Part shown: positions 11,901 through 24,894 of the stretch, piece by piece
How the letters are laid out: each line of letters begins with the position of its first letter
Numbering within the stretch: the stretch's first letter is position 1
Assembly (NCBI GenBank): GCA_012861695.1
Contig: JAAOOA010000056.1
Coordinates: forward strand, 5,120,707 to 5,184,706
Origin: Trematomus loennbergii
Taxonomy: Eukaryota > Chordata > Actinopteri > Perciformes > Nototheniidae
Reading direction: 5' to 3'
DNA length: 64,000 bases
The notes under the pieces: generated by a model
What the model saw: the letters and a program-made list of their open reading frames with translations, nothing else
What the model was told of the DNA's origin: nothing
Database searches by the model: none
Program-made: the position numbers and the translations under genes

Positions 11901-13439
11901 CAAAAAAAGGAGTTTATGCTAATTATGTTTGTTAATGTGATACTGTCCGAGCACCTCTTGAATGGGATTCACAAAAGCTTTAGCTAAAATAGCTATTGTA
12001 CTTAATAGACTAAACATTTGTTTTAAGCAGTGTTGCGGCTATAGGTAGTCCTAATAAAAAGGAAGTGAGCGGCTTAATACGGGAGATAAACACTTGGACA
12101 CGCTCAAACAAAACAGCTTCACTCCTTCCATTTCATTTGACCATTTATTGCAGGAAAAAATAAGGAAAAATACAATACATCCCCTTTCCAATAACCTTGA
12201 GCGGATGACCAGTGCAAGTGATGATTAAAGATATTGCGGTGGAACATTTCTGCCAACAGAAAATGTTGCCTCCCGACTCACCCCCTTTCTTTCTATACAA
12301 AACCACACTGAGCAGGTGAGTGCAGCCAGGTTTAACAACCACTTAATCCGCCTCTAAATCCAGTGCACACCCACCACCAATAATACTTAAAAAACAACAC
12401 ATAATAAATAAAAACACAGACACCTTAAATGTGGCATCTACAAGCAGTATTGATTGATTTATTGCCCATTTGGTGCAGCGGAATAAGCTTTAAATTCAAC
12501 ATTATTATCACTTTCCCACTCCAGCGTCCTCAGACAAAGCTACATTAGCATTCTATTGAGTCGTGTAACTGTCCACATGAAAGTGTTAAGAATTCACTCT
12601 GCACACTCTGTAGTATAGATCAGACAGTGATTTATCGAGAGTAATTCCTCAGTGTCTTATCTTCTCCAGACCATCATTGAACAAGGTGGTCTGCAGCCTG
12701 GGGGCCTGAACTTTGATGCTAAGGTGCTGTTCATCGCTCACATCGGAGCCATGGACACCTTTGCAAGAGGACTCCGAAATGCTGTTCGTATTATCGAGGA
12801 TGGGATCATCCCTGGCATGGTGAAGGTATGTGTACAATCAAGTAAAAATCACTGTTAAATAGGCTTGCCTTTCAGGTATTAAAGGAAACACCTACACTAT
12901 GTTTGGTCTCTGAGTGGTAACATCATGTGTGATTCAAACAGGATCGATACTCAAGCTTCAGCCATGGCATTGGGCAGAAAGTGGAGGAGGGTTCTGCCTC
13001 ATTAGAGGAAATGGAGGTACGAATTTTGACACTTGTTTTCTAGTACTTTTGCACAACCATTGCAATTGTATTAAACTTTAATAAAACAGTGATGGTTAGT
13101 TATGAAAATATATAAAATGTCACTAGTTTATTTTATTGGTGTTCTATAAATTTGTAAAGGCAACAAACTATAATCATGCTTCTTTATGTATAATATGACT
13201 ATATTTGAAACATTTATGTTTCGTGTCTCCAGACAACATTTTATTGGGTTGAAGAGTATAACTGCCACAACACTCCCAATTGCCTCACTACAATAAAATC
13301 ACTTGGACTCCTTCGCCGTCCCCGCTATGTCCATAGGGCTGCACGTCGCAAGTTTGTCAACTCCGATCATGACATCCCCACTACACTGACAGACAGGCAG
13401 TCCGTCGCACTTCGCCGACGTCATCAGAGCAAACCTTAC

Positions 13440-14800
13440 GTGCATAGTTGTAATCTGAGACCTCTCAGCTGTATCAACGTCATCAGCCCACTCACCCCCT
13501 CTGCCTCAACAACTACAAACAACAATGCAATATTCATGCTGCAGAATGTTCGCTCCTTGAACAAAAAAGCACCTCTGATCAATGACATCATCACTGATCA
13601 TAAACTTCGCTTCCTCGGCTTAACTGAAACATGGCAAACTGGACAGGATTTCCTACTACTCAACCAAGCCACACCTCCTGGCTATGTCTACCTCCAAAAG
13701 CCCCGCTCCACTGGTCGGGGCGGTGGGCTGGCTGTAATATACAGAGCAGACATCTCAATCAAAGAGCTTCCTGTACACAACACCACCTCACTTGAATGTA
13801 TTGCCTTCACTCTGTCTGGATCTGCACAGCTCCAGGCTGTTCTTATATATCGCCCCCCAAAGCCTCAGCCTCCGCCATCTTCCGGTCGGAACTATCTGAG
13901 ATACTCACCTCCATCTGCTCCATGTCCCCATCTACGCTCCTTCTTGGAGACTTTAACATTCATGTGGACTCACCCTGCTGCACGTTTGCCTCTGACTTCA
14001 TGGCACTTCTGGACTGCTTCAATTTTGAACAACATGTCCATGATCCCACCCATGCCAAAGGCCACACCCTGGATTTGGTATGCACCACTGGCACAACTGC
14101 ATCCCACCTGCAGTGCCTCAACCTGGCTGTCTCCGACCATCATGCCATCCTCTTCACTGTGCCTATCCCCCTCCCCAGACAACTTGTACTGCGGACAATC
14201 TCCTACAGGAGCTTAAAATCAGTGAGCACACCAGCCATAACCAGCCTCATAGCTACCCACCTGGCCTCCGATCCCCCCGACACCTCGGTTGACGGCCTGG
14301 TAGCCCAGTACAACACTGCTCTTTCCCAGAGTCTCGACTCACTTGCTCCCCTCATTACTCGTACTGTCTCCTTCACCCACTCAGCCCCCTGGTTCACCAC
14401 CAGTCTCCGTGCCATGAAAGCCTCTGGCCGCCAACTGGAGCGGCTCCACAGAAAATCTGGCCTCACAGTCCATCTGGAGGCTTACAGAGAGCATGTCAGA
14501 TCATACAAGGAAGCTCTCTCAAAAGCTAAGGCACAATACTACTCCTCTCTCATCAGGAACCAGCAAAACCACCCCCGTATGCTCTTCTCCACCATAAACC
14601 ACCTACTCCGCCCAATTGACCACCCCAACCCAGCAGACGCCCCCGAGCTCTGCACCAGGTTCCTTGACTTCTTTGAGAACAAAGTCAACTCCATCCACCA
14701 GGAACTCCGGGCCCCTGCCCCCTCTTATTCACACGCAACGCCACCTCTGGTCACTTTTCCCTCAACTTCACACCTGCCTCAATGTTGCCTCTCCTCCTTT
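13440..14800 (+). pseudogene. L2 LINE endonuclease region, frameshifted
   Basis: The segment begins near FMLQNVRSLNKK and includes LGLTETW, GDFNIHVD and SDHHAILF, motifs of the LINE endonuclease active site. It reads in one frame to about 13,860 and in another from there on, so the endonuclease is split. The C-terminal linker to reverse transcriptase runs to about 14,800, where the nested insert starts. Confidence 0.82.
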
Positions 14801-14811
14801 GCACCACTTTC

Positions 14812-15440
14812 TGCGTCGACTCCGGGCTTTCGGAGTCGACCAGAAGTTCATGTTACTGTTCTATCATGCGGTGTTGGAGAGCATCATGAGGTATGGTATC
14901 ACTGCCTGGTACGGTAACTTGACAGTGCAGTCAAAGTCACAGATCGCTCGCCTGGTACAGACTGCTATGAAGATTATGGGGGTTAAAAAACACCCATCTC
15001 TCCAAAACATATACGAGCAGTTGATTATCAGACAGGCAAAAAAAATGGTGTCTGATCCAACCCACATACTCCACCCAGAATTCCAGCTCCTACCTTCTGG
15101 TAGAAGATTCAGGGTTCCCAGGAGCAGGCTGAACCGCTATAAGCAATCATTCCTACCTATGTCGATTAAGCTTCTTAACATTCACATGAAATGATATGTA
15201 GTCAAATGTAATGAAATGTACTTTTTAATGTTGGCCATGAGGGTTGTGCAATAGGTCGCCATTGTCAGTATGTACGTGTGTGTATTGTGTTTGTTCAAAC
15301 GGTGTATGACTGATGATATGTGTATGTCTCTTAATGTCCACTATGTTTGTATATGTACATGGATGCACTGCAGGACGGAGTCCAGAACAAATTTCCTTAC
15401 GGGGACAATAAAGTATATCGTATCGTATCGTATCGTACCA
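14812..15440 (+). mobile_element. 3' fragment of a second LINE, nested
   Basis: A piece with a LINE C-terminal coding part (LLFYHAVLESIMRYGITAWY and PEFQLLPSGRRFRVPRSRLN) and a 3' untranslated region ends in 'aataaagtata' plus four TCGTA-type repeats. It interrupts the L2 reading between the endonuclease linker and the reverse transcriptase. It is 5'-truncated, as expected of target-primed reverse transcription. Confidence 0.75.
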
Positions 15441-16370
15441 GTGGATGCCCTTCAGGTCGCCAAACTTGTCTCGAAAGCTAAGGCTCCCTCGACCCCATGC
15501 CCTCTGCCCTGGTCAAGACTTGCCTACCCATCCTCTGCTCCACCATTGTTAATATTATCAACTCCTCCCTGGAATCAGGCAAGGTTCCCGCCGTCTTCAA
15601 GACAGCAGCTGTCACCCCCAATCATTAAAAAACCTGGCCTTGACCCCGAGGACCCCAGCAACTACCGGCCGATCTCCAACCTTCCTTTCCTCAGCAAGAT
15701 CATGGAAAGAGCTGTTGCTGCCCAACTCCACCATCATATGTCCAGCCATGAGCTCTACGAACCCTTCCAATCAGGCTTCAGATCCAACCACAGCACAGAG
15801 ACTGCCCTCATCAAAATAACCAATGACCTCCTCATAGCTGCCGATTCAGGCCTCGTCAGCATCCTCATCCTCCTGGACATCTCCGCGGCATTTGACACAG
15901 TCTCCCACACCATCCTACTCAACCGCCTATCCCTCTACCTTGGCCTCTCTGGTACAACCCTCTCCTGGTTCCATTCCTACCTCTCCAACAGGCAACAGTT
16001 TGTAACCATCAGAAAATCCAGCTCTCCCCCAGCCCCTGCCAACCAAGGTGTGCCGCAAGGTTCGGTGCTCGGCCCCCTTCTATTTAACATCTACATGCTC
16101 CCCCTCAGTGAAATCATCCGCCAACATGGTCTCAACTTTCACTCCTATGCCGACGACACCCAACTCTACATCAGCAACAATCCATCATCCCAGCTACCCC
16201 CACCGTCAGTAGTCAACTGCCTCCGCAACATCAAAACCTGGATGTCAACAAATCTACTGAAACTCAATAAAAACAAAACAGAGCTCATGGTTGTGGCCCC
16301 AAAAACACTGCTCCGGAAGGTCGGAGTTCTCCTCCTCACGTCGATGGCTGCTCCATCCACCCTTCCCTGA
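15440..16370 (+). pseudogene. L2 LINE reverse transcriptase region
   Basis: Contains KPGLDPEDPSNYRPISNLPF, FQSGFRSNHSTETAL, QGVPQGSVLGPLLFNIY and the catalytic YADDTQLY. The early part (before about 15,640) and the part after 16,370 need other frames, so no complete polymerase is encoded. The remaining C-terminal region and 3' UTR run to about 17,095. Confidence 0.85.
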
Positions 16371-17176
16371 GGTTCGCAGCCTGGGCGTCACTGGACTCTA
16401 GCCTCACCTTCAACTCCCACATCAGGTCTACTGTCAAAACTGCTTTCTTTCACCTTCGAAACATCTCCAGACTCCGGCCCTCTCTCCCCGACCCCATGCA
16501 GAAACATTAATACATACCTTCATCTCCTCTCGCCTGGACGACTGCAATGGAGTTCTGTTCAGGGTCACCAGCAAAGCCCAGGACAGGCTCCAGTACGTCC
16601 AGAACTCTGCAGCCAGGCTCCTCCCCCACACTAAGCCCTGGCAACACATTACCCCCACCCTCATCCACCTTCACTGACTCCCGGTCAAGTCACGCATCCA
16701 GTACAAACTCCTCCTGCTAACCTACAAATCTCTCCACTCCCTAGCCCCTGCATACATCTCTGACCTCCTTCAGCCCTACACCCATCTCGTCAGCTGCGGT
16801 CCTCCGACAACGGGCTGCTCTCCATCCAGCGCTCCAAGCTGAAAACCTTTGGCAACAGAGCCTTCAGTGTCACAGATCAGGAATGCCGACTCTCTGGACA
16901 CTTTCAAAAAACAACTCAAACACCATCTGTTCACTCGGGCCTTTGGCCTCAGCTAAAATGCAGTACCCAGCAACCTGTTATTTTTCTAACCTGTGTATCT
17001 GTGTGACTATTATTATTTTGTTGTTTTGTTTCCCATTGTAAAGCGTCCTTGGGTCTCTTGAAAGGCGCTATAAAAATTGAAATTATTATTATTAACTATT
17101 TTGATAGCAAAGGTAGCTGACCCCTGTATTAAAGCATAAAAACGTATTTATTTTCTTTATTTTAAGCTTCTCTTTA

Positions 17177-18510
17177 CAGTGTTTCCCTAGGATGGAGTCA
17201 TAGCAGCGGTGCTAAGGCACGTGGGCCCAGCATAATGTGAGCGCGGAGCGCATGGAATTTTTTAGTGTGTGCGCGTGCGAAGTGCGTCCCGCCAAATTTG
17301 TTTCTATGTGTCTGCCAGCACAAGAAAGGCTCTTGAGGCCTAGTACCAGGGCCGGTTCTAGCCAATTTGCTGCCCTAGGCGAGATTTTAGGCGAGATTTT
17401 ATATATAAAGAATAAATGAAAAATCTCTACAAAAGACAAATACACTACAGAAACAGAAACATATTGACATAGGTAATAGACGTCAAAATGGCTTCAAATG
17501 TATTCAGTATTGTATGAACATGTTATAATTGGAGGGTGGACATCACCTCCTCTAGGGGGGTCGGGGGTATGTCCCCCCGGGAAGATCTTTTTGAACATTT
17601 TAAAGTAAAATGCTTCAATCTGGTGCACTTTGAGCACACAATTACTAGAGACCTGATCTAGGGGGTACAACTCTAAACACCCATCTGAAAAAGATCAGTT
17701 TCATTTTAATAATCAATAAGTATATGAACGTTTACTGTCCTATAGGATACATTGGAATGATTTCAAACCTGTTTTTATTTATCCTAATAATTATAAAGGA
17801 GTGCCTTGGAAATATGTGTTTACATAATTTGTAAACACATATTTGTTTGAGACCCACTGAGATAACTTAGACTAAAATGAACTATCTAAACACTCAGAGA
17901 GTCCTTTACCTCACTGAGCCTCTCAGTCTGACAGGAGAGCTCTCCTCCACCCTGGTTGTAGAAACATCTACTTCTTATATCTGTTAGAGCAGCTAGCACC
18001 AGATTCTAATAACAACAGCGCCGGTACCGGTGCGCCCTCTCTCTCTCTCCCTCGCTCGCTCACTCTCTCGCTCCCACGCTCGCACTTTGGCTGTGAGCTG
18101 CGGGCGCCTGATAAGCCAACATCCCCCACTTTCATCACTTACAGCGCCCATCGTACAGGGCAAATGAAAAGTGTAACCAGGGTGAAAAGGGTGTTACATT
18201 TACTTAATTAGGAATGTTGTTACATCAAGGCCAAAAATTAGGATGAGCGCCAACGGTCAAAAATGTTTTTTCCCCTCCCAGAGCTACCAGCGCAGCGCCC
18301 CCTCAGATCTGGCGCCCCTATGCCAAAAATCGGCCTTGCCAGTACATACAGTGGCAATGTCTCCAGATTTAGCAAAAATACACCTTTATTGAACATACAG
18401 TAACACAAATACTACAAATCCACATAACAAACAATAAAAAATAAAAAAAAATATTGAATATTTCAGCAGCGGCGCTGCACCGCCACTATTTGTATATAGG
18501 GGAAACACTG
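17177..18510. mobile_element. hAT-like non-autonomous element with nested insert
   Basis: The ends read CAGTGTTTCCCTAGG and TATAGGGGAAACACTG, an inverted repeat of hAT type. The 8-base flanks (tctcttta and cttttata) are similar but not identical. A second element-like segment beginning CAGGGCCGGTTCTAGCC (about 17,349) and ending near 18,341 lies within it. No protein is encoded. Confidence 0.6.
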
Positions 18511-19216
18511 CTTTTATATATCTGCCTTTGTAATAATGATTGTTACATTAAAATACTAACTGTGATATTGAGTCTGAATGATATTTAGAAGGATGAGAAA
18601 GAATTGATACTAATATATGTTAATTGTACTTGTCTAAAAGAGTGGCTCAAAGTCAGCCTTCTGTGTTTTATTTTAAAATGTCAACCTTCTTCAAACTATA
18701 ACCAGCAGTATTTGTGAACACTGCTTTCAGCCAATCCCTGGATTGTTTGCTCCAGAGCTTTTCAGTGTGATTTTTGCCACCGTAATAAACCAGTGTAAAA
18801 ATTGACTAAGAAATAGATGATGGTCTCACATTTAGTATAATGTTATGTCATTTGTTTTCTCAGGACTTCATCAAGCAGAACGGTGAACCGAAAGTAACTT
18901 CGGGGAAGCAGGAAAAATATGAATCCATCTTCAATCACTACATATAATAAAAGCACCACTCTTCTATGTCTTCTGTGGCCTTAAACACAGTGATGTAAAG
19001 GTAAAGACCTTTTTCATTTGTAGATTTTTCACAAAAGAATAACAAAAATAGATGCTGAACACTGCAAGTAGAGAGGTCAAATAAAGGATCCTTGACAGAC
19101 TTCGATATAATATTTTAGGGATCTGTGTATCAGTATGTAATTGTAGTGCTTTTGACATATTATCTGGTACTTTATTCACTGAAAGGCTAGTTTCATTAAG
19201 CTGATGTTTACTATGA

Positions 19217-19222
19217 AATAAA
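19217..19222 (+). terminator. polyadenylation signal AATAAA, xylose isomerase gene
   Basis: AATAAA lies 270 bases after the terminal stop codon of the xylose isomerase exon series, a plausible 3' end. From here to 20,331 no gene is seen. Confidence 0.4.
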
Positions 19223-20331
19223 ACACATTTTCACAATGCAGTTGATGAGTGAACATGATTATCTTACACTACCCTGCTCATATGTCAAACAACGTGTAAT
19301 GACCCTCGTCTGAGTATAAACTGTATATATATATATATATAAAAAACAAAATATTTTAAGTATGACGACAAATAAGACTTAAACAGTGTATCACAATCAA
19401 ACATTACAGCAGTGGTTGTTGCAGACACAGCTAGTGTAGATCTTCACTATAATGACCGCACTTTAGTTGCATTGAGGGCCCCACCTCTTTTAATGGGGTC
19501 TCATGGGCATTAATAGCTTGCATACAGTATAACAAATTTGAAAAAAAGTATAAACTTTATAATTTATTGTTTTATTTGAAAAATATACCAATTTAAAACA
19601 GATTATCAAATCTAAACACATCTTTGCCTTCGCAGCAGAGAAATTCTGAAATACATAAGTGCTAAAATTAGCAGCAGTGTAGAAAGTAAGATAAGCAAAT
19701 AAATAAAACAAAGCTATATGTGAATAGGCTACTCCGCAAATAGGCCTGTTTTTTCTAAAGATTATGCCTATCGATTCCCCTGTCTCACTCACTCGCTCTT
19801 TCATTCAATAAGCATGGGTGTATCGCTCCCACAGCTAACCAATCAGACTCGCCTCATCCCCCACAAGCCAATCACAGCGCATCCGGCAACATTTTGAATC
19901 TGTTTAAGTCCACCTACATTTTGTATAGTGATGCTGAATTTTTTTAATTACATCCTCCTCAAGAGGGCATAGGAAAACTCCCACAAAATGGAAGAAACCT
20001 TGGGAAGGACCACAAGTTAGGAACCCCCTTCCTGGGCGGACAGGTGCAGTGAGTCCTCTCAGTCTCATATTGTTAGCTTGTGGTTTGTCGCGGTTAAATG
20101 TCTAGCAGTGGTGGAATTGAACTGATTACATTTAATGAAATACTGTTCTTGTACTTGATTGATTATTTTCATTTTATGCTGCTTTATATTTCTACTACAT
20201 TTTACAGGCAAATATTATACTTTACTACACTATATTTATAAGACAACATTAACACTACATTACACTAAGGTATTAAAACTTCTACTTAGGTATAAAATAA
20301 AAATACTTCTTTCACCACTGCTTTCTTAGTA

Positions 20332-23300
20332 TTAGTAAATGGGTAATCCATGATGTGGACAGTAGGAATCTAACAGGTTGTAAACTACATTATAAAGGTT
20401 GCAGTCATGGGCTGGAAGGTTGCAGTCAGGCGCCATGGAGGTAATGATTTGAACAGGAAGGAGGATACAAAAGGTAATGTATAGGAAGATCAAACATATC
20501 TGCCATCTAAACACAAACACATAACACAAAAAATAGGATAGGAAATGTTTTTGTTTTTGATAAGTTGGTTTCTTTTATGTTCACATGTTTTAGTGTGTTG
20601 TGTGATGGAAAAGTAGCTTACTTGTAATTCTTTGGGTGCCTCTCATCTTTCACATCCTACAATCACAACAGAAAGCATCAGTATATATGATATGTTCTAT
20701 TAAAATAAAACTTAAAGGAGTATTGTGACATTTTGGGAATTTTGCTCGTACACTTATTAGATTTAGATAAAAGATTATTTCTATGTCTGTCAGGTAGATT
20801 TAAAGCCTTCCAAGGAAACGACAATCTTCTCTCCGTTTATAGGTAATAAAATCTGCCTATCATCACCTCTAACATCAAGTTTTCTCTCAACTTTCATCTC
20901 AAATGTTTAATCCGAACAAATTTTCTTGGCAGTAGAAAACTCCAAACACAAGTCTATTGTTTTTCTGGTCAACCAAGTCTGGTGGCACCAAGACTTTGGC
21001 TGTAGTCTTTATGCTAAGCTAAGCAGCGTCCAGCTCCAGCTCCATCTACATATTTATTTCATATAACTATTACATAACTCTCTGTAAGAAAGTGAGGCTT
21101 AGGTTGACACAGAAAACTTATCTCAATATGTTAGCTAACACTGGAAAGCAAGTTAAGTTGGCCAAAGGTTCACAGCTGCCGCTAAGGTTAGCAAAAGGCT
21201 AAACCATTGGCATAATTTCTCTACATATTTTGAATAGCTTAGTCAGCAACACATTAAGCGTATTAGAAACATTTAATCTCCACTTCTGGAATAGTGTAGC
21301 AGTTTGCCTGAGCGGTAGGCTAACCGCAGTGCAGCAGCCACGACTTTTCTGTTAGCAAGAAGCTAAGCTAAACTATTAGCATAATTTACTTTCCATCTCT
21401 GAAACGATTCACCAGTAGTGTAGCTTACTAGAGCCTCAAATCACATTTTATAATTAAGTAAAAATGTAAAGTTGAGGCCTTACTCTGACACTTTAGCGAC
21501 TATCCTGAGGTGATTTGGAAATGTATTTCTCCTTTGAAAGAGTTGTTTTTAAGAAAGCAAATATGCGTATTAACCAAAATGTGGAACTTATGGAAGTTGG
21601 TAAAATGAAGCTGTTACATGTTTGATGTCACTCCTAGCATGATTATATGTGTTCATAGCAATGATTGGATATTATATTTACCATAGCTGATGACCCATGT
21701 TTCAGTCTTACTGTTGATGTTGATGAGGCCTTCTGTGCAGATCTATCAAACCAAAAACAGGCACATGTGAGAAAACAAAATACTTCACACAAACATCTTC
21801 TCATTGTCGTTAGCCCGGCTACAAGATGGTCAAGATGAATATAAACCCATGAAATGAAATACATTCAGACTGGGACATTAATAATTACAATATCGGCTTC
21901 AACTTGTTCAGTTTCTCTTGAAGTTCTCGCTGTTCCTGATAGAACAGATCCTGCAGAAAAAGATGAAATGTAAGAAAGTCGGCATATCAGTATATAGCCA
22001 TTTAAAACAGTTTACCAAAGGGCTTATTAGGGTCAAAATACCAAATGTTACTCTTATTTACTTCTTCATTTGTTTTTACAAATGAAGAAGTAAATAAGAA
22101 TAAATAGAACAATAAAAAACGGGCTTCTCAAATTGAAATCCAATGAGAAGGGGTGGGTCTTTAGCAGCAAATAATACTTTACAAAATAACTGGTGGCATT
22201 GGTAAAATAAATAAATTTGTTTCATATCAGTGATTGGATATTATATTTACCAAAGCTGAAGACCAATGTCTTTTTGTTGATGGTGCCTTCTCTGCAGCTC
22301 TATCAAACCAAAGACAGGAAGGTGTGAGAAAACAGAAAACTTTACACAAACATCTGCTCATTGTTAGCTTGGCTTCAAGATGGTCAACATTAATATCAAC
22401 CCATAAAATGAACTACACTCAGACTAAATTATTAGTAATTACAAAATCTGCTTCTGCTGTCTCTGTTTCAGTTTTTCTTGAAGTTCTTGCTGTTCCCGCC
22501 TGAGATCCTGCAGAAAAAGATGAAATGTTGATAGGTTTCAGTCATATTCATTCATATCGCCCACACACACACATCATACATCGTACCTACCTCTATGGTG
22601 CTTAATCTCTCCCCGATCTGGTTATTATTTTGAATCAAGGTCCAGGATATCTGTCAGACACAAAGACAACTCGGATGTTAAAGCACGTGAGAGACACTTC
22701 ACAAGAGGATATTTTGAAGATTTAAAAAACGTTTTCATACCGTGTCCACCTCTGCATCTTTTCTTTGTAGTTCTTCCTGAACCTGCTCAAGTTTGGGCTA
22801 AACACATCAAACCAGATTCAATATGATATTATAACAAAACTGAATGGATATATATTATTGAAAGAGGAAGCTGTGGTAGAATATTGTATTGTTGCATTTC
22901 ATTAAGTAAAAAAAAGTTTTACCTTTGATTCCTGCTCAGCTTCTCTCAGCTTTTGTATTTGCTCCTTATCATTATTTCCTTGTGAAAGTTGTTCCAGCTG
23001 AAATACAAGCAGCTCAGAGTGAGAGTGGTATTCAAAGAGGATGGCAGAAAATAATGCGACATCTATTCTAACATTAAATGCTTCTAAGTGCTTTCAAATA
23101 TCAATGTTTAGCTGTAAAATGGTGAAAAAGACACACATAGATTAGTAGATAGTATTATGTCAGAGTCAGTGTCATACCTCAGCAGTCTTCTCCTCCTTTT
23201 GCTTCCTCAGCCACCGAGTTTCATCCTCCTGCACAAACAAAAATAAATAATTGAAGCAATGCAGTAAATAACACCAGATTAGGGGGACGTTTCAAACTGG

Positions 23301-24894
23301 TAAGATTTGGTTTTGAGACAGCCACACTGCCATCATTTTAAAGTCTTGTTTGCTTTTAACCTCGAGTTGTGTGTTAAAATACATATATCGGAAACTCTTT
23401 GCTGTTTAATATGGCCCGCTGGCCAAAATGAAATTGTAACCACTCAGTGCCATTTGTTTACCTCCAGCCATGGATTTCACAATACCAGACATCATGATTG
23501 TTTAACTTCACTTAATACCAAAATTCCGTACAAAATGTAAACTCATCATAATTCATCTCTGTTATTTATCAAAGCAGGCCTGTTTACATTTGTTAACAGC
23601 TAACCTCACTGTCCTCCTGCAGATTTCAACACAGATTTGCAGAGGTGGGAGAAGTACTCAAATCTTGTACTTAAGTAAAAGTAGAAGTATAAGCGTGCAG
23701 GAATACTGTGTTACAAGTAAAAGTCCTTCATTCAAAATGTTACCCAAGTACAAAAGTATTAGTATCAAAATATACTTAAAGTAAATGTACTTAGTTACTT
23801 CCCACATCTGAAGATTGGTAGTTTTAAATGTAGCATTATTAGGAAATAGTCCCATAGTAACTGCTGTTCAGTTGAAAAACCTGTACTGTCTTGTTTTCTG
23901 AATTTTGGCACTGACTTGGTACTTAACCTTTTCTTTTGACACTCTACTATCATTTCCATTACTGCATTAAAGACAGGAAGGCAATCATAATGTATGAACG
24001 GGAAAATAACTGTTAGCATGTACTTACCACCTCCTTCATATAGCTTCTCCGCGTACTGCTTTCCTCCTCCGACATGATCTCCTGGTGTCTCTCCTGAGTT
24101 TCAACATCCTCCCTCTCTCTCAGTTTTCTTCTGCTTTCCGCCTTCTGTTGGTACCTGAACACACAACCAACCACATGTAGTTATGGGTATGAGACTCACT
24201 TTTTTTATTTTAGGATTTTAGAGCCAAGCAGACTCCTTAGCCATGTTGGCCATACAGGAAATAGTAAAGTGTAGTTAGTTAGGGGTCATACTCTTTCTCT
24301 GTGGTGGTGAAGTCTTTGTTTTCAGCTGCTATCTTGTTCATCTCTGCCTCCAGCTCCTGTCCAAGCTGAAGCTGCTGCTCAAAGACCTCTCTCTTCTGTT
24401 TGCAGGCCTTTTCCAACTCCATTATTCTTCCCTTGACTTCTTCTCGTTCACTATAGAAAGAAAGTTTTTATATGAACAGGTGTCTTTATGGCATATTGCC
24501 AAACAAGACTTAACAGACAATACAAATGTTGCCTTAAGACACATACTCAAACTCTTGATCCTCCCTTTGTTGTTGCTCTTCAGATATTTCCCTTATCCTT
24601 TCCAGATTGATAAAGCGCACTCCCCGCATCTGGTGGTTGTCCTCCTCTGAAGAGTCTCTGAAATGGTCACAATTGTTAGACAGGTGTCTTTATGGCATAT
24701 TGCCAAACAAGACATAGTAGCAAACAGACAATCTATATTTTGCCTTGAGACACATACCTGAACTCTTGCTCCTCTTTTTGTTGTTGCTCTTCAAATATGT
24801 CCATGATCTCTTCCAGATTGATAAAGTGCACTCCCTGCATCTGGTCGCTGTCCTCCTCTGAAGAGTCTCTAATATTTTCACAATTGTCAGACAT
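20332..24894 (-). CDS. unrecognised 14-exon gene: coiled-coil protein with C-terminal membrane segment
   Basis: Spliced reading on the minus strand gives 407 residues with every junction GT-AG and in phase: 24894-24758, 24657-24547, 24450-24292, 24154-24028, 23228-23178, 22997-22923, 22797-22741, 22650-22591, 22507-22443, 22299-22251, 21950-21889, 21742-21682, 20656-20622, 20506-20332. The start MSDNCENIRDSSEEDSDQMQ is the first in-frame ATG. Residues ~30-300 are rich in E, Q, K and R with heptad-like spacing (for example RREQQELQEKLKQRQQ), so a long coiled coil is likely. A Ser/Lys-rich segment follows, then a hydrophobic span (about 20 residues beginning WQICLIFLYITF) that would be a transmembrane helix near residue 350, and a ~35-residue tail with four Cys. 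No signal peptide is seen, so a type II or tail-anchored topology is likely. Two sets of exons are duplicated. I do not recognise a family and cannot assign a function. An upstream non-coding exon is possible near 24,925-24,960. Confidence 0.72.
23640..23810. mobile_element. short hAT-like MITE in an intron
   Basis: The ends CAGAGGTGGGAGAAG and CCCACATCTG bracket a 171-base AT-rich repeat of the widespread fish 'gtgggagaagtactca' type. It lies in the intron between coiled-coil-gene exons 4 and 5. The 8-base flanks are only partly alike. Confidence 0.6.

Larger units (their letters stand above)
13245..17095 (+). mobile_element. L2-like LINE retrotransposon, frame-broken, with nested insert
   Basis: Apurinic-type endonuclease and reverse transcriptase blocks occur in order on the plus strand. 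The 3' end reads 'aggcgctataaaaattgaaa' followed by ATT repeats, typical of fish L2 elements. The frame shifts near 13,860 in a C run, the element is split by another LINE fragment at about 14,812-15,440, and it is again out of frame after 16,370. It sits in the intron between the xylose isomerase exons ending at 13,016 and starting at 18,864. Confidence 0.85.

Noticed and set aside
11900..12650. Search for the missing right end of the hAT element and the lost xylose isomerase exon
   Set aside because: Neither TTGCCCACCCCTG, a second GTCTAGAG, nor the expected coding block was found.
13440..16370. LINE ORFs as a host gene
   Set aside because: Endonuclease and YADD reverse transcriptase motifs identify an L2-like retrotransposon, and the frame is broken.
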